Assembly (NCBI GenBank): GCA_002361365.1
Contig: DEST01000038.1
Location: forward strand, 1-7,841
Length of the DNA: 7,841 bases
Origin: Alphaproteobacteria bacterium UBA3307
GTDB taxonomy: Bacteria; Pseudomonadota; Alphaproteobacteria; RF32; CAG-239
Direction: 5' to 3'
Part shown: positions 1 to 6,039 of the stretch, in pieces
How the letters are laid out: each line of letters opens with the position of its first letter
Position numbering within the stretch: the stretch's first letter is position 1
Position numbers and translations under genes: made by a program
Notes under the pieces: generated by a model
Told to the model about the DNA's origin: nothing
Databases searched by the model: none
What the model saw: the letters and a program-made list of their open reading frames with translations, nothing else

Positions 1-2
1 TA

Positions 3-821
3 AAATCAAAATTTCCGGAAACGGAACTTATGGGATTAAATCACGATATGGAAATTCCGTATACAGAAATCGAAAAACACGACAAAATCGTGATTTGTGA
101 TATAGCTTTGCCTGTCAAATATATGTTGGAACTTAATAAAAAAATCGACCTGACGTGGATTGACCATCATATTTCTGTGATAAACGAATATAATGAACTG
201 ATGCAAAGCGGAGAATACGAACCAATTAAAGGTAAACGTGAAGTAGGTTCGGCAGCATTGGTGCTGACTTGGCAATACTTTTATCCGGAAAAAGAATTAC
301 CGGAAGGATTGCGTCTTTTGGGTTTGAATGATATTTATGATTTGCGCGACCGACGAGTACGTCCTTTTGAATATGCAATACAAACTTTTGGGGTTAACCG
401 GCCTACTGATAAAATTTGGACGCAGTTAATCAACAATGAAATCAATATCAAAGAGTTGGTAGAGAAGGGAAACGCCATCTTATCTTGGGTGCGGCATCGC
501 AATTATCGGTTAGTCCGCGGAATGGCCTTTGAAAGCGAATATAACGGACTGCGTTGTATTTGTTCTAATATGGCACAAGGACAGTCCGAATTTTTTGATT
601 CACTCGAAAATAATCGAGATTTTGACTTTATGGTAAACTTTTTTATGAACAAAAAAAATAAGTGGAATTTGACTTTTTACACTTATAAAAACAATGTAGA
701 TGTTTCTAAAATTGCGGCAGAGTTCGGTGGCGGCGGACACGCTAAAGCTGCCGGTGCGTCATCTTTAGATAAATTACCGGAATTTCTGCTGAATGGCCAG
801 CCGTGGACGAAACCGATGTAA
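3..821 (+). CDS. DHH/DHHA1-family phosphoesterase, NrnB-like (5' partial)
   Basis: This is the C-terminal 272 residues of a DHH-superfamily phosphoesterase. The frame stays open to the left edge, so the first ATG (30) is probably internal, and the N-terminal metal-binding Asp motif expected of the family is not in view. Numbering from that ATG: Asp24 in an ICDIALP strand, the Asp45-His46-His47 triad (motif IDHH), Asp101/Asp104 in a GLNDIYD segment, and a C-terminal DHHA1 glycine motif GGGGHAKAAG at 233-242. DHH proteins use two metal ions, usually manganese, to hydrolyse phosphodiesters. The order ICD...WIDHH...GGGGH fits the NrnB/COG2404 type, which degrades short oligoribonucleotides or nanoRNA in the cytoplasm, better than RecJ, which is much larger. 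The substrate is inferred; a cyclic-dinucleotide or pAp phosphatase is also possible. The gene converges on the 73-residue gene with only 6 bases between stop codons and no visible terminator. Confidence 0.85.
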   Translation, partial: KSKFPETELMGLNHDMEIPYTEIEKHDKIVICDIALPVKYMLELNKKIDLTWIDHHISVINEYNELMQSGEYEPIKGKREVGSAALVLTWQYFYPEKELPEGLRLLGLNDIYDLRDRRVRPFEYAIQTFGVNRPTDKIWTQLINNEINIKELVEKGNAILSWVRHRNYRLVRGMAFESEYNGLRCICSNMAQGQSEFFDSLENNRDFDFMVNFFMNKKNKWNLTFYTYKNNVDVSKIAAEFGGGGHAKAAGASSLDKLPEFLLNGQPWTKPM

Positions 822-827
822 AAAGGG

Positions 828-1049
828 TTAATTTGACTGAACCGTAAAGTTTAGGCCGTTTTCGGAAACAATAACATTCAGATGCTTTGTGGCAAAGTAT
901 TGTTGTATAAACGTTGTTATTTCGTCATTACGAACATCAAGCGAAAAATACATTCCGCTACCGCAAGTATCGTGAAAATGTAAGTTAATACCGAATTTTT
1001 CCGCAATTTGCTTTTTTATATCAGAAACCAATGTATAATCTGTAATCAT
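828..1049 (-). CDS. Small conserved-looking hypothetical protein (73 aa)
   Basis: I do not recognise this protein with confidence. The start is set at the ATG at 1049-1047 because a good Shine-Dalgarno AGGAG (1062-1058) lies 8 bases upstream. A longer reading from a TTG at 1100 would add 17 residues but runs into the upstream terminator. The 73-residue product begins MITDYTLVSDIK, has a predicted amphipathic helix (about 5-19), a central HFHDTCGSGMYFSLD segment (24-38) with one Cys, two His and a Gly-rich turn, a second helix (about 42-54) and a C-terminal strand pair ending NGLNFTVQ. It has no signal peptide or membrane segment, so it is probably a compact cytoplasmic alpha/beta protein. The central Cys/His motif is the most family-like part and could bind a metal or ligand, but that is inference. 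I have only a vague recollection of short proteins with a similar Asp-Ala-Cys core. The clean start signal and balanced composition support a real gene. Confidence 0.7.
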   Translation of the reverse strand: MITDYTLVSDIKKQIAEKFGINLHFHDTCGSGMYFSLDVRNDEITTFIQQYFATKHLNVIVSENGLNFTVQSN

Positions 1050-1057
1050 ATCTAATT

Positions 1058-1062
1058 CTCCT
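1058..1062 (-). promoter_or_regulatory. Ribosome binding site deciding the start of the 73-aa gene
   Basis: AGGAG on the minus strand, 8 bases before the ATG at 1049-1047. It is the only Shine-Dalgarno match near the possible starts of this frame and favours the ATG over the TTG at 1100. Confidence 0.75.
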
Positions 1063-1098
1063 ATTAATACATTAGGCAAGTTATTTGATAATTGCAAC

Positions 1099-1134
1099 AA
1101 AAAAGGAAGCTACTGCTAAAAGTAACTTCCTTTT
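1099..1134 (-). terminator. Rho-independent terminator after the DapB-like gene
   Basis: Read on the minus strand, AAAAGGAAGTTACT (1134-1121), a 6-base loop TTTAGC and AGTAGCTTCCTTTT (1114-1101) form a continuous 14-bp stem containing one U-G wobble. The stem runs directly into a tract of six T (1104-1099). It starts 4 bases past the stop codon of the DapB-like gene. On the plus strand the wobble becomes an A-C mismatch and the T run is only four, so the element is oriented to end leftward transcription and may act only weakly the other way. Confidence 0.88.
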
Positions 1135-1138
1135 CAAA

Positions 1139-1969
1139 TTAAATCAACGTCGGTAACACATCAACCAAAACATTTCCAAACACCAAATTCTGGTTATTAT
1201 TATGTTCAGATTCATACCAGTCCATTAAAAGCGTTATCCCATCAATACGGGATTGTAACAAAGAGGTTGAAAGTTGCCATGACAGAGAGCCTTTTTTATC
1301 ATTCAAAAACATATCTATCCGGATACTTTCTTCTTGCAAGTCAATACCAAATTTGTAGCGCATATCAATCTGCGCAACACCAAGTGACAACGTTGACCTG
1401 AATTTTGTTTCTTTCAAAATAGGATTATCTGCCTGCACACCGAGAATTTTGTTAATAAGCTTTGCCCAATAGAGCCACGATTTTTGCAAACATTTTCTAT
1501 CAGAATGATGGAATATGTTTATCTTTATCCACTCTACATCACCAACACAATGATGCGCTTGGCATATTAGATTTTTCATCATCTGTGTTTTTATGATTGA
1601 AAAATCAGGTTCTAAAATCAGCGCTTCATATCTAGGTATAATAGATGTTTCTTTGCAAAAACCTTGCAAGACAGTAATCTGTTCATCAGATAAAACCCCT
1701 TGTATAATTGCCGGAAGATTGTTACAACGATAGAGTTTAGCTCGTTCAAACAGAGAAGCGTCATCACCAAAATCCAACACAAGCGATGCACTCATTTTGG
1801 AAGCAAAAACATTTTCCAAAATCTTAAATTCAGAGTTTTTTTCATCATCACAACTGTAATGTGCATCAACAGTCCAAACAACCTCATAATCAGAGGGATA
1901 AGAACGCAAAACGTCAAGCATTTTACGTCCCAGAGGACTCAATGCTCCGACAATACCAATAAAAATCAT
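1139..1969 (-). CDS. Diverged dihydrodipicolinate reductase (DapB)-like protein
   Basis: The 276-residue product has DapB length and apparent layout: an N-terminal nucleotide-binding fold beginning MIFIGIVGALSPLGR, a segment LVLDFGDDASLF (63-74) where DapB has its VIDF strand, SDEQITVL (94-101) where DapB has the SEEQ helix, and HHSDRK at 154-159 where DapB has its HHxxK active site. DapB reduces the lysine/diaminopimelate precursor with NAD(P)H. Key positions are altered: the DapB consensus GAxGRMG reads GALSPLG, the catalytic-Lys position aligned from the first His (154) is Arg158 with Lys at 159, and the PSGT substrate loop is replaced by KSWL (163-166). It may be a non-catalytic or re-purposed paralogue; an unrelated Rossmann-type protein is the alternative. 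The ATG at 1969 is preferred over an in-frame TTG at 1975 because MIFIGIVG aligns with DapB starts. No Shine-Dalgarno is visible before either. The gene follows dnaG but has its own promoter. Confidence 0.6.
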   Translation of the reverse strand: MIFIGIVGALSPLGRKMLDVLRSYPSDYEVVWTVDAHYSCDDEKNSEFKILENVFASKMSASLVLDFGDDASLFERAKLYRCNNLPAIIQGVLSDEQITVLQGFCKETSIIPRYEALILEPDFSIIKTQMMKNLICQAHHCVGDVEWIKINIFHHSDRKCLQKSWLYWAKLINKILGVQADNPILKETKFRSTLSLGVAQIDMRYKFGIDLQEESIRIDMFLNDKKGSLSWQLSTSLLQSRIDGITLLMDWYESEHNNNQNLVFGNVLVDVLPTLI

Positions 1970-1988
1970 AGGCAAAATAGTTTAAAAG

Positions 1989-2007
1989 TTTAACAATAAT
2001 TGTAAAA
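1989..2007. repeat. 19-bp imperfect palindrome, candidate operator
   Basis: TTTAACAAT-A-ATTGTAAAA: 9-base arms around a central A, pairing at 8 of 9 positions, with a perfect inner ACAAT/ATTGT core (1993-2003). It lies just downstream of the predicted -10 box (2021-2016), overlapping or next to the expected transcription start at about 2009 and well before the start codon at 1969. The position suits a repressor site. The sequence is very AT-rich, so chance symmetry is possible. Confidence 0.35.
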
Positions 2008-2015
2008 TTGAGTAA

Positions 2016-2043
2016 TTTATAGCACTTTTTGGTATTTTGTCAA
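2016..2043 (-). promoter_or_regulatory. Sigma70-type promoter for the DapB-like gene
   Basis: On the minus strand a perfect -35 TTGACA (2043-2038) is followed after 16 bases by TATAAA (2021-2016), five of six matches to TATAAT. Expected transcription start is about 2009, giving a leader of roughly 40 bases to the ATG at 1969. It sits 25 bases past the dnaG stop codon, so the DapB-like gene can be expressed independently of dnaG. No terminator is visible between dnaG and this promoter, so read-through also seems possible. Confidence 0.72.
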
Positions 2044-2068
2044 GCAAGTAGTGATTTTTAAGGTTATT

Positions 2069-3919
2069 TTATTCTTCAGATTGTAAAATTTTATCACGTT
2101 CAGCACACAACTGCTGATAGCGATTCAGTTGTTCTGTTGAATCGGTGTTGTTTTTTATGTTATTCATACATTCTTTTATATCATTATCAAGTTGCTTAAG
2201 CTGAATTTCTTTAAGACCTTCTTTTATTTCTCTTTTTAAATCAACTGTTTCTGTTTTTTGTAATTTATACATCTGAAGTTCCCATAAGTCACTGATTTCT
2301 TTTTGAAAATTTAATTGTAGTTTTTCCAATAAAATTTCCGTTTCCAGATGTTCTGTTTCTTGATTTATCTCCAATATTTCATTTAAAATTTTTGCAGCTA
2401 CCGAATTTCCTATATCAAAAGATATAAGCTGTTCTTCATATTGTTTTATCAACTGCGGGTAGATTATCATAGCGGCAATAATTTTACGTAAAAACAAATC
2501 TGTCAGCGGTGGCTTTTTTACCAAATTATATGATTTCGGTATCGAATTTTGATATATTTTGGATTTATTATTGATATATTGCCGTTTGGGTTGTATTTGC
2601 CCTACCTGAGGCGAAGCATCTTGGCGACGATTATTGAAATCTGCCCCTTTGCCGAAAGTATAATAAATCCGCTTTTTCATTTCTTGCATATAATAATTGC
2701 GAATTTGATTATCTTTTATTTTTGCAACTTCTTCAAATGTTTCTTTTTCAATCAGCGCTTTTTGTTCCGGTGTCTGAGTTTCTTTATTCATCTTGCATTT
2801 ATGCCATAAAATATCAACTAACGGTTTGGCTCTGCTCAGATATTGTTCAAAAACGGCGGGTCCGAGAGAATGCAAAAGTTCATCAGGGTCTTTTTTTTCT
2901 TTTAAGAAAATATAATTCACCGAATATCCGGCGCGTAGAATCGGCAAAACTCGGTCAACCGAGCGAATAGCCGCCTTGATGCCGGCACCATCACCGTCAA
3001 AGCATAAAGTAGGATTTGCACAAACTTTCCAAGCCTCCATAATTTGTTCTTCCGTCAAAGCCGTACCGAGAGGAGCCACAGAATAGCTAAAATCAAAAGA
3101 ATCAAGAGCAATAACATCCATATAACCTTCACAAATAATCAGGCGTTTTTGCGCATAAGCAGGCTCACGAGCGTGATTCATATTGTAAAGAATACGGCGT
3201 TTGTTAAAAATCGGGGTTTCGGGAGAATTTAAATATTTCGGTTGTCCATCGCCCAGAATCCGCCCGCCAAAGGCAATAATGTTATTTTGTTTATCCATAA
3301 TCGGAATCATAACACGGTCGCGAAAAAAATCACTTGGCGCACGGTTTTTATCTTCCGGTGCAGTAATCAATCCTAAGTCAGTCATATCCTGTTCTGATAT
3401 ACCTTTGGAAGAAAGTTCTGCTTTTAAGCCGTTGTTATTCGGTGCATATCCTAAGCGAAATTTTTTAATGATTTCATCACTTAAACCTCGCTTGTTGCGA
3501 AAATAATTCAGCCCTTTAGCTCCGACCGGCATATAAAGATTTTTTTCATAAAATGCGGCCGCCATTTCCATAATTTCGTATAATGACTTACGATGCTGAG
3601 CTGCCTCCTGATTTTCTTTAGAAAGCGGCGGTAAGCTCATCCCGACTCGTGTTGCCAATTTCTTAACTGCGTCAATAAAAGGCAGACCATCTTTATTCAT
3701 CAAAAATGTAACAGCATCACCGTGTGCTCCGCAACCGAAACAATGATAAAATCCTTTACTTTCATTTATGGTGAATGACGGTGTTTTTTCCTGATGAAAA
3801 GGGCACAGACCGGTATATTCACGGCCACGTTTTTGTAATTTTACTTTTTCACCGACAATTTCGGCAATAGAAACGCGACTGCGTAATTCATCTATAAATT
3901 TGGAAAAATCGTCGTTCAT
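2069..3919 (-). CDS. dnaG: DNA primase DnaG
   Basis: DnaG lays down RNA primers for Okazaki fragments and for leading-strand starts at the replication fork, recruited by the DnaB helicase. All expected parts of the 616-residue protein are present. An N-terminal CHC2 zinc ribbon has Cys39, His42, Cys60 and Cys63 (CPFH ... CFGC). The RNA-polymerase core carries the family motif YLNSPETPIFNK (229-240). The Toprim fold has EGYMD (264-268) and DGDGAG (308-313), the acidic residues that hold catalytic metals, followed by DPDE (344-347). A polar linker of about 425-470 leads to a helical C-terminal domain (about 470-616), the usual DnaB-binding region. Length is normal for alphaproteobacteria. The ATG at 3919 lies 9 bases after the yqeY stop with only a weak GGA upstream, so translation is probably coupled to yqeY. 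Transcription presumably starts before the zinc-ribbon gene. Confidence 0.98.
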   Translation of the reverse strand: MNDDFSKFIDELRSRVSIAEIVGEKVKLQKRGREYTGLCPFHQEKTPSFTINESKGFYHCFGCGAHGDAVTFLMNKDGLPFIDAVKKLATRVGMSLPPLSKENQEAAQHRKSLYEIMEMAAAFYEKNLYMPVGAKGLNYFRNKRGLSDEIIKKFRLGYAPNNNGLKAELSSKGISEQDMTDLGLITAPEDKNRAPSDFFRDRVMIPIMDKQNNIIAFGGRILGDGQPKYLNSPETPIFNKRRILYNMNHAREPAYAQKRLIICEGYMDVIALDSFDFSYSVAPLGTALTEEQIMEAWKVCANPTLCFDGDGAGIKAAIRSVDRVLPILRAGYSVNYIFLKEKKDPDELLHSLGPAVFEQYLSRAKPLVDILWHKCKMNKETQTPEQKALIEKETFEEVAKIKDNQIRNYYMQEMKKRIYYTFGKGADFNNRRQDASPQVGQIQPKRQYINNKSKIYQNSIPKSYNLVKKPPLTDLFLRKIIAAMIIYPQLIKQYEEQLISFDIGNSVAAKILNEILEINQETEHLETEILLEKLQLNFQKEISDLWELQMYKLQKTETVDLKREIKEGLKEIQLKQLDNDIKECMNNIKNNTDSTEQLNRYQQLCAERDKILQSEE

Positions 3920-3928
3920 ATAAATCCG

Positions 3929-4381
3929 CTATGCTAATATTTTTTTGATAATCGCCGAAGCCGCACCAAAATCCATTTGACCGGCATATTGATTTTTAAG
4001 CGCTCCCATAACTTTTCCCATATCTTTAATTGAAGTAGCACCAGTTTGAGCGACTACTGATTTAATGGCATTTTCAATTTCTTCGGCATTCATTTGTTTT
4101 GGTAAAAAGCGAGTAATAACATCAATTTCTGCTTGTTCTTTTTGTGCTAAATCCGGACGATTTCCGTCGGTATAAATTTTTATAGATTCATTACGTTGTT
4201 TAATCATTGATTGCATCATTGCAAGCAAAACGTCATCAGAGGCTTTTTCCAAGCCTTTGCCGCGAGCTTCCACATCTTTTTCTTTTTGACCGGCAATTAT
4301 CAGTCTGACGGCATTAACTGTTTGGGTGTCGTGACTTTTCATTGCTTCTTTCAAGCTGTTCATTAAATCATCTCTTAACAT
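3929..4381 (-). CDS. yqeY: GatB/YqeY domain-containing protein
   Basis: The 150-residue product matches the stand-alone YqeY family in length and pattern. An N-terminal helical bundle begins MLRDDLMNSLKEAMKS and includes AVRLIIAGQKEKDVE. A central helix is EIDVITRFLPKQM (85-97). The C-terminal tail-like domain holds KDMGKVMGALK (119-129) and GQMDFGAAS. The family shares the tail domain of the GatB subunit of the Glu/Asp-tRNA amidotransferase. A role linked to tRNA or amidotransfer is often assumed but is not firmly established, and there is no catalytic domain here. AGGA (AAAGGAT) sits about 9 bases before the ATG. It lies between the zinc-ribbon gene (29-base gap) and dnaG (9-base gap); adjacency to dnaG is a recurring alphaproteobacterial arrangement. 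Confidence 0.93.
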   Translation of the reverse strand: MLRDDLMNSLKEAMKSHDTQTVNAVRLIIAGQKEKDVEARGKGLEKASDDVLLAMMQSMIKQRNESIKIYTDGNRPDLAQKEQAEIDVITRFLPKQMNAEEIENAIKSVVAQTGATSIKDMGKVMGALKNQYAGQMDFGAASAIIKKILA

Positions 4382-4410
4382 TATATTATCCTTTCAATTC
4401 AATAAATTAT

Positions 4411-5205
4411 TTAATTATCTTTAAGTGAAATTCTGATTTTTTCCGCTTTTTGATTCGGACGTTTCATCACTATACGGAACAAAGCTCCGAAATCCGGCTC
4501 AATTTGCCTTTTTTGCAATTGCTGGATTTGCTCATCAATAATCATCCCTTCAGAATTTATAATTTCGGCCTTTATCGGCAATAAAGTTACAATATGAGAA
4601 CCGTTGTTACGGATTTTTCCGCTTATTTCGAGGTTAGAATGTCCTTTAAGGCGAATATTGTGGATATTAACATCTTCTATTACCAAATCTTTACCCTTAT
4701 ACAAGCTGTCATAATCCATCTTGGCATAAACATAATCCATTCCCGGAATTTTAGCGGCAATATCGTAGCGATATTTATATAATATCATACCTCCGAGTAA
4801 AATACTGATTGGTAATAAAAAGGCTATTATAGCATAAGCTGTTACACTATTAAGAATATAGTGTCTGATTTTTTGCACAATATTCATCGAATCAACTCCG
4901 CTGGCCGAAGCAAACAGGGTTTTCGTATTTTGTGACAAACGGCTGAACATTGCCTCTAAATCAGCATCTGTCTGCGGTTTGTTATTCTTTTGAGTAAAAA
5001 CATTGACTGTGTTTTGTTGAGTGTTTGTCGGCGTTGATGGCACGTCTGCCGTAGGCTTTTCCGCTTCGGACGATATAATTTCATCACTCGGGTATACAGT
5101 CCAAATATTACTGCACTCGGCGCACTTAAATTTTTTGCCGTTTTCCGGTAATTTTTTAGTAGAAATATCATATACTGCGTGGCAGTTAGGACAACTTATT
5201 AACAT
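4411..5205 (-). CDS. MJ0042-type zinc-ribbon, membrane-anchored DUF3426 protein
   Basis: The 264-residue product starts with a short zinc ribbon, MLISCPNCHAVYDI then FKCAECSNIW, with Cys5, Cys8, Cys28 and Cys31 as ligands (CxxC...CxxC). A low-complexity polar linker of about 40-110, rich in Thr, Asn, Gln and Pro, follows. One hydrophobic transmembrane segment spans about 121-143 (TAYAIIAFLLPISILLGGMI) and is followed by KYRY. The C-terminal domain (about 172-262) is DUF3426-like, a beta-rich extracytoplasmic fold (IEDVNIHNIRLKGHSNLEIS). The likely topology is zinc ribbon in the cytoplasm and beta domain in the periplasm. Function is unknown; similar proteins commonly sit beside ftsE in alphaproteobacteria, suggesting an envelope or division link. 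The start is supported by AGAGG (5215-5211), 5 bases before the ATG. It is the first gene of the leftward operon leading to yqeY and dnaG. Confidence 0.88.
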   Translation of the reverse strand: MLISCPNCHAVYDISTKKLPENGKKFKCAECSNIWTVYPSDEIISSEAEKPTADVPSTPTNTQQNTVNVFTQKNNKPQTDADLEAMFSRLSQNTKTLFASASGVDSMNIVQKIRHYILNSVTAYAIIAFLLPISILLGGMILYKYRYDIAAKIPGMDYVYAKMDYDSLYKGKDLVIEDVNIHNIRLKGHSNLEISGKIRNNGSHIVTLLPIKAEIINSEGMIIDEQIQQLQKRQIEPDFGALFRIVMKRPNQKAEKIRISLKDN

Positions 5206-5224
5206 ATTAACCTCTTTTTTTTAC

Positions 5225-5252
5225 ACTATATTCTAAAAATATTGATAAGCAA
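5225..5252 (-). promoter_or_regulatory. Candidate promoter for the zinc-ribbon/yqeY/dnaG operon
   Basis: On the minus strand TTGCTT (5252-5247, three of six matches) is followed after 16 bases by TATAGT (5230-5225, five of six). Transcription would start near 5218, leaving a short leader that still contains the AGAGG ribosome site at 5215-5211. The -10 box is good and the -35 box poor. Confidence 0.42.
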
Positions 5253-5311
5253 TCAAAAAAAATATTTTATTAAACGGATTTGTGTTATATGATTGTTCAG
5301 ATTTTTGCTAA

Positions 5312-5317
5312 AGGAGG
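5312..5317 (+). promoter_or_regulatory. Ribosome binding site deciding the ftsE start
   Basis: A full AGGAGG, 4 bases before the ATG at 5322. It is the strongest Shine-Dalgarno in the window and sets the ftsE start here rather than at the upstream in-frame GTG (5280), which would add 14 residues with no homology to FtsE. Confidence 0.88.
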
Positions 5318-5321
5318 AATA

Positions 5322-6026
5322 ATGTCTGATTTTGCAACCAATGCTCAGCAACCGATTATAGATATGCAAAACGTTGCTGTCGGATATGACGGCACAGATG
5401 TTTTGAGTAATATTCATCTATCGTTACAACCCGGTTCTTTCAGCTTTGTAACCGGTCGAAGCGGTTCCGGTAAAACAACACTTTTAAGTATGCTTTACTT
5501 AATCAAAAAACCGAGTAAGGGGATTTTAAATGTCTTCGGCAACAATATTAACTTTACAAATCGGCAGAATTTGGCTCTTTTACGCCAAAGAATCGGCGTG
5601 GTGTTTCAAGACTTTCGTTTGTTGGAACATTTAAGTGTGTATGATAATATAGCGTTGCCACTCAGAGTCCGCGGTATGAACGAAAAAGAAGTCAGTCGTC
5701 GTGTGATGGAGCTCTTAAAATGGATAGAAATGCATCGGAGCGTATATCAATTGTGCAGTACTCTTTCCGGCGGAGAAAAGCAACGTGTAGCCATTGCCAG
5801 AGCCGTAATAAATCGTCCGGATATTTTATTTGCCGATGAGCCTACCGGAAGTGTTGACGCCGAAATTGCCGAAAAATTGATGCGCTTGTTTGTTGAACTG
5901 AATAAAGTTGGCACTACAGTGGTGATTGCTACACACAATGAGCAACTGACGTCAGAATATAATTTTCAGCGAATTGAACTCTCAAGCGGTACGGCAAAGC
6001 TGTATCCGGCCTTGCAAAAAATTTAG
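5322..6026 (+). CDS. ftsE: Cell division ATP-binding protein FtsE
   Basis: FtsE is the cytoplasmic ATPase of the FtsEX complex, an ABC-type mechanotransmitter at the division septum that uses ATP binding and hydrolysis to switch on periplasmic peptidoglycan hydrolases through FtsX. The 234-residue protein has Walker A GRSGSGKT (45-52), Q-loop Gln96 in the FtsE-typical VVFQDFRLLEHLSVYDNI, ABC signature LSGGEKQR (148-155), Walker B ILFADEP (168-174) with catalytic Glu173, D-loop GSVD (176-179) and switch His205 in ATHN. A 10-residue N-terminal extension (SDFATNAQQ) precedes the first strand. All ATPase residues are intact. It is the first gene of a four-gene operon, with ftsX starting 13 bases after its stop. 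Confidence 0.97.
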   Translation: MSDFATNAQQPIIDMQNVAVGYDGTDVLSNIHLSLQPGSFSFVTGRSGSGKTTLLSMLYLIKKPSKGILNVFGNNINFTNRQNLALLRQRIGVVFQDFRLLEHLSVYDNIALPLRVRGMNEKEVSRRVMELLKWIEMHRSVYQLCSTLSGGEKQRVAIARAVINRPDILFADEPTGSVDAEIAEKLMRLFVELNKVGTTVVIATHNEQLTSEYNFQRIELSSGTAKLYPALQKI

Positions 6027-6039
6027 CGGAGTGCAAAAA

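Larger units (their letters stand above)
5206..5321. promoter_or_regulatory. Divergent control region between the dnaG-side operon and ftsEX operon
   Basis: This 116-base, very AT-rich gap separates two divergent start codons and must initiate both operons unless distal promoters exist. Leftward, a plausible promoter is described at 5225-5252. Rightward, the best I can find is TTGATA (5242-5247), 17 bases, then TTTTAT (5265-5270), which is weak. The two candidate -35 boxes share base 5247, so polymerase binding in the two directions could compete. I see no convincing operator palindrome. Confidence 0.5.

Noticed and set aside
760..785. CCGGT/ACCGG inverted repeat near the end of the DHH gene as a terminator for the 73-aa gene.
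   Set aside because: The stem has only 5 bp with a loop of about 20 bases and no T tract, and it lies within coding sequence.
1063..1100. Possible promoter for the 73-aa gene: TTGCAA (1097-1092), 17 bases, TAATGT (1074-1069) on the minus strand.
   Set aside because: The -10 box matches only three of six consensus positions, and the implied start near 1062 would fall within the ribosome binding site. How the gene is transcribed (own weak promoter or leakage through the terminator) cannot be settled from sequence.
1050..1100. N-terminal extension of the 73-aa protein from TTG 1100.
   Set aside because: No ribosome site precedes the TTG, and its initiation region would lie inside the terminator hairpin. 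The ATG at 1049 has a well-spaced AGGAG.
2549..2970. Plus-strand open frames opposite dnaG (2549-2809 and 2722-2970).
   Set aside because: They lie antisense to the unambiguous dnaG coding sequence, have no ribosome sites, and show Phe/Ile-rich composition expected from antisense reading of Lys/Asp/Glu-rich codons.
5280..5321. A 14-residue N-terminal extension of FtsE from GTG 5280.
   Set aside because: The perfect AGGAGG before ATG 5322 and normal FtsE length favour the shorter protein. The extension resembles translated intergenic sequence.
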